From NCBI GenBank assembly GCA_041913505.1, contig JAYSFC010000056.1, forward strand, positions 1 through 21,531: DNA of 21,531 bases, given 5' to 3'. Source of the stretch: JAYSFC01 sp041913505 (GTDB taxonomy: Bacteria; Pseudomonadota; Gammaproteobacteria; Burkholderiales; Burkholderiaceae_C). Shown one piece after another: positions 13,404-21,508 of this stretch. Numbering within the stretch: position 1 is the first letter of the stretch; every line of letters begins with the position of its first letter. The notes under the pieces were generated by a model. It was not told the DNA's origin. It did no database searches and worked only from the letters and a program-made list of their open reading frames with translations. The translations under genes were made by a program, and so were the position numbers.

Positions 13404-14186
13404 ATGAACGCATTGACCGCGGCCCGGCCCATCGGCTGGCTTAACAAAGTCCCCGAAATCGCACTGTCCTTCTGGATCATCAAGATCATGTCCACGACAG
13501 TGGGCGAGACCGGGGCGGACTTCCTTGCGGTCAACGCAGGCCTGGGCCAGGGCGTCACCCGCACGGTCATGGCCGCCTTGCTGGCGGCCGCGTTGTTCAT
13601 GCAGCTGCGCACCCGTCGCTACACACCGTGGATCTACTGGCTCACCGTGGTGCTGGTCAGTGTGGTCGGCACACAGATCACCGATCTGCTGACGGATGGC
13701 CTGGGCGTCAGCCTGTACGTCAGCACCTCGGTGTTCGCCGTGGCGCTGGCCGCGATCTTCTTCGTCTGGTACCGGGTCGAGCACACATTGTCCATCCACG
13801 AGATCGTGACGCCGCGCCGCGAACTGTTCTATTGGGCGGCCATCCTGTGCACCTTCGCGCTGGGCACCGCCGCCGGCGACCTGGCGACCGAGGCCCTGGG
13901 CCTGGGATTCACCTGGGGCGCCATCGCCTTCGGGGCGCTCATTGCCATCACTTACGCCGCATGGCGCCTGGGCGGCAACGCAGTGCTGACCTTCTGGATC
14001 GCCTACATCCTCACCCGTCCGTTCGGCGCCGCGCTGGGCGATTTGCTGACGCAATCGAAGACCTACGGCGGCCTGGGCATCGGTGCCCTGTGGACCAGCA
14101 CACTCTTTCTCTCAGTGATCGTGCTGCTGGTGGGAGTGGCGCAATTCACGATGAATGGGGATGAGTACGCCCAGGCCACCAAATAG
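13404..14186 (+). CDS. COG4705-type multi-spanning membrane protein
   Basis: The product is 260 aa with about seven to eight membrane helices and a characteristic repeat. NKVPEIALSFWIIKIMSTTVGETGADFL opens the protein, and related segments recur (VVLVSVVGTQITDLLTDGLG; TFALGTAAGDLATEALGLG; FWIAYILTRPFGAALGDLLTQ), each pairing a Thr/Gly-rich stretch with an Asp in a helix. This pattern matches the uncharacterised COG4705 membrane proteins. No function is established to my knowledge. GGAGAG lies just upstream of the ATG. It heads the plus-strand operon through DedA and the RND genes and is directly behind a tandem box. Confidence 0.8.
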   Translation: MNALTAARPIGWLNKVPEIALSFWIIKIMSTTVGETGADFLAVNAGLGQGVTRTVMAALLAAALFMQLRTRRYTPWIYWLTVVLVSVVGTQITDLLTDGLGVSLYVSTSVFAVALAAIFFVWYRVEHTLSIHEIVTPRRELFYWAAILCTFALGTAAGDLATEALGLGFTWGAIAFGALIAITYAAWRLGGNAVLTFWIAYILTRPFGAALGDLLTQSKTYGGLGIGALWTSTLFLSVIVLLVGVAQFTMNGDEYAQATK

Positions 14187-14214
14187 TCCAAATCCGATCC
14201 CTCTGGAAGAAGCC

Positions 14215-14661
14215 GTGAACGCAACGTACTTCCCCGCTGATCCGATATCCGCACTCGCCTACGTCTGGCTTCTTTCGTGGGCGACGAGTGTGGCCAAACC
14301 CGCCGATCAGACCGCTGCAGCCATTGCCCATGCACCCGCCTCGGCAGAGGCTGTCTCGCGGATCAAGGGGGGCCCTGTGCCTGGCGATATGACCGCATAT
14401 CGCCGCATCGCCAGTGATGCAGCCACACTGCTCAACCGGGGCGATTTGCCTGGGGCCAGGACGCGGATCAGGGATCTGGAACTTGCGTGGAGCGCCGACA
14501 AATTCGGGCTCAAGATTGCTCCAAACGACTGGCGCGTCCTCGACAGAGCCATCGACCACGCGCTGAAAGCGCTGCAATCCCAACCGCCGCTGCAAGCGGA
14601 CTGCCAAGCGGCCATGACCGACTTGTTGAAGGCCTTCGACACCCTTCGCGTCCGATCCTGA
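14215..14661 (+). CDS. Small exported protein, paralogue of the one at 8689
   Basis: The product is 148 aa from a GTG at 14215, which has GGAAGA 4 nt upstream. ATGs at 14155 and 14161 are in frame but overlap the COG4705 gene and lack a good ribosome binding site. A hydrophobic N-terminal stretch (ISALAYVWLLSWATSVA) suggests export or a membrane anchor. The conserved domain (about 70-146) aligns with the 8689-9099 product along its length, including NRGDLPGARTRIRDLELAW, DWRVLDRAIDHALKAL and the ADCQAAMTDLLKAFD end with one cysteine. The family is unknown to me. The two copies flank the same regulon, both downstream of tandem boxes, which suggests a shared envelope-stress role. Confidence 0.72.
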   Translation: MNATYFPADPISALAYVWLLSWATSVAKPADQTAAAIAHAPASAEAVSRIKGGPVPGDMTAYRRIASDAATLLNRGDLPGARTRIRDLELAWSADKFGLKIAPNDWRVLDRAIDHALKALQSQPPLQADCQAAMTDLLKAFDTLRVRS

Positions 14662-14731
14662 CCCATCAGGAACTCGCAGACACATAAGGTAGCATCAATT
14701 TCAATGAGAACAAGAAAGAGGAGGCCTGAGT

Positions 14732-15295
14732 ATGGACATCGCCGGTTTGATCCAGTCGTATGGCTACGCGGCCGTGGGCGTGGGCACTTTCCTCGAAGGT
14801 GAATCCGTGCTGCTGGCCGCGGGCGCCGCGGCATACCACGGCTATCTTCAACTGCCCGTGGTCATGCTGATCGCCACTCTGGCGAGTTTCCTGGGCGATC
14901 AGCTCTTCTTTTTTCTTGGCCGCAGGCACGGCAAACAGCTGCTGGCGCGGTTTCCCTCCCTGGAGCCACGGATTGCGCGCGCCCGTGCGTTGCTGGAGCG
15001 CCATCACGTGCCCGTCATTCTTTCCGTCCGCTTCCTGTACGGCCTTCGCATTGCCGGTCCGATCGCCATCGGCATGAGCGACGTGCACTGGTCCAGGTTC
15101 CTGCTCCTGAATCTGGTGGGCGCCGTTGTCTGGGCCATTCTGATTGCCTACCTTGGCTTCGGGCTGGGCCACGGGCTGGCTCTTTCGCTCGGCGGCTTCG
15201 ATGCGGACGAGGCCTGGCTGCTCACGGCGCTCCTGCTGCCGGTAGTTCTCTGGTGGCTCGTCAAACACGCCAGAAAAAAGCGCTCGTCATCATGA
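14732..15295 (+). CDS. DedA-family membrane protein
   Basis: This 187-aa DedA/VTT-domain protein shows the conserved segments: early GTFLEGESVLLAAGAAAYHG (the acidic pair E-x-E), LASFLGDQLFFFLGRRHGKQLL, and VPVILSVRFLYGLRIAGPIAIGMSDVHWSRFLLLNLVGAVVW with the key arginines. DedA proteins include UptA-type undecaprenyl-phosphate translocases, and in several bacteria they are needed for polymyxin resistance. That fits the carrier-lipid chemistry around it. A strong ribosome binding site (GAGGAGG, 7-nt gap) precedes the ATG. The stop overlaps the next gene by 4 bp, so it is co-translated with the efflux genes. Confidence 0.88.
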   Translation: MDIAGLIQSYGYAAVGVGTFLEGESVLLAAGAAAYHGYLQLPVVMLIATLASFLGDQLFFFLGRRHGKQLLARFPSLEPRIARARALLERHHVPVILSVRFLYGLRIAGPIAIGMSDVHWSRFLLLNLVGAVVWAILIAYLGFGLGHGLALSLGGFDADEAWLLTALLLPVVLWWLVKHARKKRSSS

Positions 15296-16746
15296 AAACA
15301 ATCACCGCACCGCCATTCCCTCATTCGATCACCGCCAGCGGCACGGCCTCGGCATGTCGTTCCCGCCTGGCCTTCTGGGTGCCACTGCTGGGCGCCGCGT
15401 GCCTGGCGGCCGGCTGCACCACCTACCATCCACTGCCGCTGACGCCGCGCGACACGGCCATGCATGACGTGCGGCAGCTCACGCTGAACCACCAGCGCGT
15501 CGATCTGCCCGGGCTGGCCCCGCATCCGTTCGATCCCGCCCGCCCGCTGGACATGACCGACGTGGCCATATTGGCGGTGGCCAACAACCCCGATCTCAAA
15601 CTGGCGCGCGCCGATTCCGGCATAGCGCATGCCCAGGCGTTCTCCGCCGGGCTGCTGCCCGATCCGCAGTTCAATCTGACCCGGGACTTCCCATCGGCGT
15701 CCGGGCTGGTCAGCGCGTTCAACGCCGGACTGTCGTTCGACTTCACGTCCCTGATCACGCTGTCGGCACGCCGCAATGCCAGCGATGCCGACCAGCGCAA
15801 GGCCGATCTCGTGCTGCTGTGGCAGGAGTGGCAGGCCGTGGCCCAGGCCCGTAAATTGTTCGTCGATGTGGTCTTTCTCGACCGCTCCACGGAGCTGCAG
15901 CGCCAATCCCTGGCCCTGGCCGAGCAGCGCGTGCAAGCCGCGCAGCAAGCCATTCAGGCAGGCAATGCGACACTGGACGCCCTCACGCCCTATCTGGTGG
16001 CGCAGGAGGACGCCCGCCGGCAGCTCGATGACCAGACCAGGCAGCGCATGCAGGCGCGGCATGCACTGAACGCCTTCCTCGGCCTGGCCCCGGAGGTGCA
16101 TCTCGATCTTGCGCCCCCGAGCGCCTATCCGGCGCTCGACGCCAAGGGTATCCGCCAGGCGCTTGAGAACCTGCCGAATCGCCGCCCCGACCTGCTGGCG
16201 CTGTCCGCCGGCTACCAGGCGCAGGAAGCCCGGCTGCGCGCGGCCGTACTGGCGCAGTTTCCGTCGCTGAACTTCGGCATCACGCGAGCGCGCGACACCG
16301 CAGCCAGCTACACCCGCGGATTCACGGCATCGATCAGCCTGCCGATCTTCAATCGCAACCGCGGCAACATCTCGATCGAGACCGCGACACGCGCACGCCT
16401 GCACGACGAGTATCAGAACCGTGTGAATACGGCTTACGCCGACGTCGCGCTGATCCTCGATGACCAGAAGCTGGTCGATGCGCAGATGCGTGCCACGACT
16501 GATGCGGTGGCCACGCTGGCACGGACGGCCGAAGCTGCCGATGCCGCATATCGCGCGCACAGCCTCACCCTCAACGCCTACGTCGATCTTCAGTCGTCCC
16601 TGCGGACCAAGCGGGCCGACCTGCTGGCGCTGCAGCGCACGTCGATGCAACAGCGCATCGCCTTGCAATCGCTGCTCGGCGGCGAGATGCCCCAGGCCGC
16701 CGCATCGAATACCTCTTCCCCATCACCAAGCCAGGACCCGAAATGA
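15292..16746 (+). CDS. Outer-membrane efflux lipoprotein (TolC/OEP family)
   Basis: This is the outer-membrane channel of the tripartite efflux system. The protein is 484 aa from ATG 15292, which overlaps the DedA stop. The leader ends in LGAACLAAGC with a lipobox-like Cys42 suited to lipid attachment. Two OEP repeats follow: the first with ILAVANNPDLKLARADSGIAHAQ and long helices (EWQAVAQARKLFVDVVFLDRSTELQRQS), the second with LENLPNRRPDLLALSAGYQAQEARLRAAVLAQFPSLNFG. The N-P-D-L and R-R-P-D-L signatures are typical of CusC/NodT-type factors. Its 3' end overlaps the adaptor gene by 4 bp. Confidence 0.9.
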   Translation: MKTITAPPFPHSITASGTASACRSRLAFWVPLLGAACLAAGCTTYHPLPLTPRDTAMHDVRQLTLNHQRVDLPGLAPHPFDPARPLDMTDVAILAVANNPDLKLARADSGIAHAQAFSAGLLPDPQFNLTRDFPSASGLVSAFNAGLSFDFTSLITLSARRNASDADQRKADLVLLWQEWQAVAQARKLFVDVVFLDRSTELQRQSLALAEQRVQAAQQAIQAGNATLDALTPYLVAQEDARRQLDDQTRQRMQARHALNAFLGLAPEVHLDLAPPSAYPALDAKGIRQALENLPNRRPDLLALSAGYQAQEARLRAAVLAQFPSLNFGITRARDTAASYTRGFTASISLPIFNRNRGNISIETATRARLHDEYQNRVNTAYADVALILDDQKLVDAQMRATTDAVATLARTAEAADAAYRAHSLTLNAYVDLQSSLRTKRADLLALQRTSMQQRIALQSLLGGEMPQAAASNTSSPSPSQDPK

Positions 16747-17795
16747 AGAAAAACAACAGCGCGATCGCAGCCGCACTCTGGATGCTGTGCGGCGTGGCCT
16801 TCGGCCAGAACCAGCCGGTGGCGCTGGTCAAGACCATCGCCACGCACCGCGCGATGATCGCGCCGACGCTCACGGCGTATGGCTCGGTGACATTCGCGCA
16901 GGACAGCCAGACGGACATCAGCCTGCCTTATCCGGCACAGATAAGCCGCCTCAAGGTCGGCGCAGGCCAGGCGGTCAAGCGCGGCGATCCACTCTTCGCG
17001 GCCACGGCCGATCCCGGCGCGGTGCTGAGCTACAAGCAGGCGCAGAACGCGGTCACGCTGGCGCACGGCGAGTTGCAACGAACGCTGGCGCTGTTCACCC
17101 AGCGCCTCGCCACACAATCGCAGCTGTCCAGCGCCGAGAAAGCGCTTGCGGACGCCGAGCAGGCACTGGCGGCGCAAAGGCAGCTCGGCGCCGACCCGGG
17201 GGAGCGCGCCGTGCGCGCGCCTTTCGACGGCATCGTGACGCGGCTGGCGGCCGCGCAGGGCGACCGCGTGGCTGCTGGCGGCGTGATTCTCCAGTTGGGA
17301 CGCGCCAATGCGATTGCGACGACACGGGTCACGCTGGGCATTGACCCAGCCTCGCTGCCATCGGTTCACGCGGGCGCTCCGGTCACGCTGACCTCGCTCG
17401 CCTCCGCAGCCAATGCACCGGGACGAGCGACCAGCGGCCGCGTCAGGGGCGTGCACGCCGTCATCAACGCGCAGACGCGCATGGTGGATGTGCAGGTCGA
17501 TGTGCAACCCGGCTCCGGTACGCCGCTGATCCCGGGCGAGCCTGTCCAGGGCATTATTTCGGTACAAGGGGCGGAGCACTGGGTCGTGCCCCGGTCGGCG
17601 GTATTGCGCGACGGCCAGGGGGACTATGTATTCCAGATCGATCAAGGACACGCCCATCGCATCCCGGTGCAGGTGCGCGTCGACAACGGCGAGCAACTGG
17701 GGATCGACGGCCCCTTGCAGCCCGCTCAGACGCTGGTAGTACAAGGCAACTATGAGTTGACCGACGGGATGTCCGTGCGCGAGGCAACCCGATGA
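16743..17795 (+). CDS. RND efflux periplasmic adaptor (membrane fusion protein)
   Basis: The product is a 350-aa adaptor that links the inner-membrane pump to the outer channel. It has a signal peptide (MKKNNSAIAAALWMLCGVAFG), then a lipoyl-like half (ISRLKVGAGQAVKRGDPLFAATA) and an alpha-hairpin with SYKQAQNAVTLAHGELQRTL and the QLSSAEKALADAEQAL helix. The second lipoyl half is RAPFDGIVTRLAAAQGDRVAAGGVI, and the beta-barrel and membrane-proximal parts follow, with VPRSAVLRDGQGDYVF. The hairpin is short, as in CusB/HlyD-like adaptors. The gene shares 4-bp overlaps with both neighbours. Confidence 0.9.
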   Translation: MKKNNSAIAAALWMLCGVAFGQNQPVALVKTIATHRAMIAPTLTAYGSVTFAQDSQTDISLPYPAQISRLKVGAGQAVKRGDPLFAATADPGAVLSYKQAQNAVTLAHGELQRTLALFTQRLATQSQLSSAEKALADAEQALAAQRQLGADPGERAVRAPFDGIVTRLAAAQGDRVAAGGVILQLGRANAIATTRVTLGIDPASLPSVHAGAPVTLTSLASAANAPGRATSGRVRGVHAVINAQTRMVDVQVDVQPGSGTPLIPGEPVQGIISVQGAEHWVVPRSAVLRDGQGDYVFQIDQGHAHRIPVQVRVDNGEQLGIDGPLQPAQTLVVQGNYELTDGMSVREATR

Positions 17796-20700
17796 ACGTC
17801 AGCGAATGGATACAAGGCCACCGACGTTCGATCCTGTTTCTCGTCGCCCTGCTGGCCCTGGCAGGCATGGCCATGGCGCTGCGCCTGCCGATCACGCTGT
17901 TTCCGAACGTGGATTTCCCCCGGGTGGAAGTCTCCCTCGACGCGGGTGATCGCCCCGCCGAGCAGATGGCCATACTGGTGACCAACCCGGTCGAAGAGGC
18001 TGTGCGGCGGGTGCCCGGCATCGAAGAGGTGCATTCAACCTCCAGCCGGGGCAGTGCAACCGTCGCGATGACTTTTGCCTGGGGAACGAACATGGCCCAG
18101 GCGACGCTGGACATCAATGCCGCCATCGCGCAAATCCTGCCGACGCTGCCGGCCGGCACGCGCATGGGGGTGCGGCGCATGGACCCCACCGTGTTCCCCA
18201 TCATCGCGTACAGCCTGACCTCGCAAGGCAAGTCGCTGTCGCAGCTCTACGACCTGGCGCAGTACCAGTTGCGCCCCCTGTTGTCGTCGGTGCCCGGCGT
18301 GGCGCGCGTGCAGGTGGTGGGCGGCGTGCAGGACGAATACCGGGTGACGGCCGATCCGGCGAAGCTGGCAGCGCGCGGCCTGGGGCTCGCGGACGTGGCG
18401 CGCGCGGTGTCGGCGTCCAACGCGGTCAGCGCGGCCGGACGGCTGGAAGACCACGGCAAGCTGTACCTGGTGGTCGCCGACACGCCGCTGTCATCGCTGG
18501 CCAGCGTGCGCGGCATCGTGGTGGGCAGTTCGCCGACCGGCATCGTTCACCTGGGCGACGTGGCCGACGTGCAGCTGGAAACGACGCCGGCCTGGACGCG
18601 CGTCACGGCGGACGGCCAGGATGCCGTGCTGCTCAACATCTACCAGCAGCCAGGCAGCAACAGCGTGGCCATCGCACGCGGGGTGGGCGACAAGCTCGCC
18701 GCGTTCCATGCCAGTCTCCCGGCCGGCGTGACGCTGGCCAACTGGTACGACCAGAGCCAGCTCGTCACCGCCTCGGCGGCCAGCGTGCGCGACGCCATCC
18801 TGATCGGCGTGGTGCTGGCCGCCGCCACGCTGCTGGTATTCCTGCGCAACTGGAAGATCACCGCCATCGCGGTGGCGGTCGTGCCCGTGGTGATCGCCGC
18901 CACCTGCGTGCTGCTCGGCGTCTTCCACATGGGGTTCAACATCATGACGCTGGGCGGCATGGCCGCCGCGGTGGGCCTGATCATCGACGACGCGATCGTG
19001 ATGATCGAGCACATCGTGCGGCGCGTGCGGGAAAACGGCAGCGCCAATTTCCACGGCCGTGTGATGGGCGCGGCGATCGAATTCATGCGGCCGCTGGTCG
19101 GCTCGTCCGCCGCCACGCTCGTCATTTTCCTGCCGCTGGCGTTCCTGACGGGCGTGACCGGCGCGTTCTTCAAGGCCCTGTCGATCACGATGGCCAGCGC
19201 ACTGCTGATCTCGTTCATCATCACGCTGCTGGCAGTCCCGATCCTGTGCGACCACCTGCTGAAGCCGCGTGATGCCGAGCACGGCGAGGGCGGCCGCTTC
19301 TTTCCGCGTGTTCAGGGCTGGTACGCCAAGGTGCTGGCAGGCACGCTGGCACGCCCCTGGTGGCTGCTGGCGGGGCTGGTGCCGCTGCTCATCGTGAGCT
19401 GGCTGGCCTATGCGCGCGTGGGCTCCGGCTTCATGCCGGCCATGGACGAGGGCGGATTCGTGCTCGACTACCGCACGCCGCCCGGCACCTCGCTCAGCGA
19501 GACCGACCGTGTGCTGCGGCAGGTCGAGGCCATCGTCAAGGCCAACCCCAACGTGCTGACCTATTCCCGCCGCACCGGCCTGGGCCTGGGCGGCGGCTTG
19601 AACGAAGCCAACCAGGGGGACTTTTTCATCCGCCTCAAGGATGGAAACAGGGAGCCGATCCGCACCGTCATGGAGGAGATCCGCACGAAGATCGAGCACG
19701 ACGTGCCGGGGATCGGCGTGGAGATGGCACAGCTGATGGAGGACCTGATCGGCGATCTGACGGCGGTGCCCCAGCCGGTGCAGATCAAGATATTCGCCGA
19801 CGACCCGAAGGTGCTGTACGACTCGGCCACGCGGGTCGCCGGCGCTCTGGGCAAGATTTCCGGGGTGGTGGACGTGCGCGACGGCATCAACCCGGCAGGC
19901 GACGCGCTGGATGTCCATGTGCAACCGGAGCGCGCGGCGCTTGAGGGCGTCGATGCGGCATGGGTGGCGCAGGCCTTGAGCGATGCCCTGTCGGGCAACG
20001 TCACCACCCGCGTGCAGCAAGGGCCCAAGATGGTGGGCGTTCGCGTCTGGACACCCACGTCGGTCCGCTCGAACGACACCGTGCTGCGCACGCTGATGCT
20101 GCGCGCACCGGATGGCCACCTGTTCCCGCTGCAGCGCGTGGCGACGATCGAGCCGGTGGCCGGCCAGCCGCAGATCGAGCGCGACAACCTCAAGCGCATG
20201 GTGGCGGTCACCGCGCGCATCAGCGGACGCGACCTGGGCTCGACCATCGCCGACGTCAAGCACATGCTGGCCGGCCCGGGGCTGCTGGGCACGGGCGCGT
20301 ACTACACGCTCGGCGGCCTGTACCAGCAGCAGCAAATCGCCTTCCAGGGCTTGATGACGGTGTTCGGAACGGCCGTGGCGCTGGTGTTCGCGCTGCTGCT
20401 CTTCCTCTATGAACGCTTCCGCATCGCCCTGGCAGTGCTGGCGATGCCGCTGCTGGCGGCGGGGTCAGTGTTCATCGGCCTTTGGGCCACGGGCATCGAA
20501 TTGAACATCTCCTCGATGATGGGCATGACGATGATCGTCGGCATCGTCACGGAAGTGGCGATCTTCTACGTATCGGAATACAGGGCGCTGCAACATGAGG
20601 ACGGCATGCCGATCGGCGACGCGCTGCTGGCGGCCGGCCGCAACCGGCTTCGCCCCATTGCGATGACGACGATCGCCGCCATCCTGGCGCTGCTGCCGCT

Positions 20701-20860
20701 GGCGCTGGGGCTGGGCCAGGGGTCGGCCATGCAGCAGCCCTTGGCCGTGGCGATCATCACGGGACTGATGGTGCAGATGCCGCTGGTACTTATCGCGCTG
20801 CCCGTCCTGATCAATGTAACGATGAGGAAGGCCCGGGTAAGCGGGACGGAGACGCCATGA
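17792..20860 (+). CDS. RND-family efflux pump, inner-membrane subunit
   Basis: The product is 1022 aa with the AcrB/CusA layout: TM1, a large periplasmic loop, TM2-6, TM7, a second loop, TM8-12. TM4 carries GLIIDDAIVMIEHI with the Asp pair at residues 399-400, matching the proton-relay pair of AcrB-type (HAE) pumps; CzcA/CusA-type metal pumps instead carry a single Asp with a Gly beside it. Metal export is therefore not the obvious guess. FLPLAFLTGVTGAFFKALSITMASALLIS and GFMPAMDEGGFVLDYRTPPGTSLSET are other family signatures. The substrate cannot be read from sequence. Co-transcription with DedA and lipid-related genes hints at an envelope-active or lipophilic compound. The protein looks complete. 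Confidence 0.93.
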   Translation: MNVSEWIQGHRRSILFLVALLALAGMAMALRLPITLFPNVDFPRVEVSLDAGDRPAEQMAILVTNPVEEAVRRVPGIEEVHSTSSRGSATVAMTFAWGTNMAQATLDINAAIAQILPTLPAGTRMGVRRMDPTVFPIIAYSLTSQGKSLSQLYDLAQYQLRPLLSSVPGVARVQVVGGVQDEYRVTADPAKLAARGLGLADVARAVSASNAVSAAGRLEDHGKLYLVVADTPLSSLASVRGIVVGSSPTGIVHLGDVADVQLETTPAWTRVTADGQDAVLLNIYQQPGSNSVAIARGVGDKLAAFHASLPAGVTLANWYDQSQLVTASAASVRDAILIGVVLAAATLLVFLRNWKITAIAVAVVPVVIAATCVLLGVFHMGFNIMTLGGMAAAVGLIIDDAIVMIEHIVRRVRENGSANFHGRVMGAAIEFMRPLVGSSAATLVIFLPLAFLTGVTGAFFKALSITMASALLISFIITLLAVPILCDHLLKPRDAEHGEGGRFFPRVQGWYAKVLAGTLARPWWLLAGLVPLLIVSWLAYARVGSGFMPAMDEGGFVLDYRTPPGTSLSETDRVLRQVEAIVKANPNVLTYSRRTGLGLGGGLNEANQGDFFIRLKDGNREPIRTVMEEIRTKIEHDVPGIGVEMAQLMEDLIGDLTAVPQPVQIKIFADDPKVLYDSATRVAGALGKISGVVDVRDGINPAGDALDVHVQPERAALEGVDAAWVAQALSDALSGNVTTRVQQGPKMVGVRVWTPTSVRSNDTVLRTLMLRAPDGHLFPLQRVATIEPVAGQPQIERDNLKRMVAVTARISGRDLGSTIADVKHMLAGPGLLGTGAYYTLGGLYQQQQIAFQGLMTVFGTAVALVFALLLFLYERFRIALAVLAMPLLAAGSVFIGLWATGIELNISSMMGMTMIVGIVTEVAIFYVSEYRALQHEDGMPIGDALLAAGRNRLRPIAMTTIAAILALLPLALGLGQGSAMQQPLAVAIITGLMVQMPLVLIALPVLINVTMRKARVSGTETP

Positions 20861-20902
20861 TGCAAAAGCTCCTACGGGTTACTTTCATTGAAGGGGGATG
20901 GC

Positions 20903-21508
20903 ATGCGGGTACTGCTGGTTGAAGACGACCCCATGATTGGCGAGGTGGTTCAGGCCGCCTTGAAAGACGAATCCTATGCGGTGGATTGGGTCAAGAACGG
21001 GCAAACCGCGCTCGACTCGCTGGACTGTCAGCACTACGGCGTGGTGCTGCTCGACCTGGGCTTGCCCGGCAAGGACGGGCTGGAAGTGCTGGCCCGCATT
21101 CGCGGCCAGGCCAACCCCGTGCCTCTGCTGATCATCACCGCCCGGGATGGATTGAATGACCGCCTGCGCGGGCTCGATGGCGGCGCGGACGACTACGTGC
21201 TCAAGCCTTTCGAGATGGCGGAGTTGCTGGCGCGGATGCGGGCCGTGCTGCGCCGCAAGGCCGGGGCCGCGCTGCCCGTGATCGGCAACGGCGTGGTCTC
21301 GCTCGATCCCGCCACGAAGGAAGCCAGCGTTCCTGGCGGCCCGCCCGTGCAACTGTCGAACCGCGAGTTCTCATTGCTGCAGGCCTTGCTGGTTCGCCCG
21401 GGCGCCATCCTCTCCCGCGCTGACCTGGAGGATCGCATCTATGGCTGGGGAGAGGAAGTCGAGAGCAACGCGGTCGAATACGGGGTCTCCTCGTTTTCAG
21501 TGCAATAA
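20903..21508 (+). pseudogene. OmpR/PmrA-type response regulator, C-terminus cut by IS1071-type end
   Basis: The receiver domain is intact: acidic pocket EDD (7-9), phospho-acceptor D51 in LLDLGLPGKDG, T79 in LLIITARDG, and K101 in DDYVLKPF. A winged-helix domain starts near residue 125 (VQLSNREFSLLQALLVRPGAILSRADLEDRIYGWGEEVESNAVEY). After 193 native residues the reading frame enters the Tn3-family repeat, adds eight foreign residues (GVSSFSVQ) and stops. Intact relatives (PmrA, QseB) have about 220-225 aa, so most of the recognition helix and the whole wing are missing. DNA binding should be lost. The start ATG 20903 has AGGGGGA upstream. A sensor kinase gene, normally next, is absent. The gene follows the pump after 42 bp. 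Confidence 0.88.

Noticed and set aside
18491..20335. 614-codon minus-strand ORF inside the RND pump gene
   Set aside because: Its composition (His, Arg, Gln, Ala-rich) and lack of motifs mark it as the antisense shadow of the pump gene.
15292..20860. Czc/Cus heavy-metal efflux system
   Set aside because: The pump has the Asp-Asp pair (399-400) of HAE-type pumps in TM4, and no metal-binding His/Met-rich extension or metal regulator is seen. The resemblance of the channel and adaptor alone is not enough.
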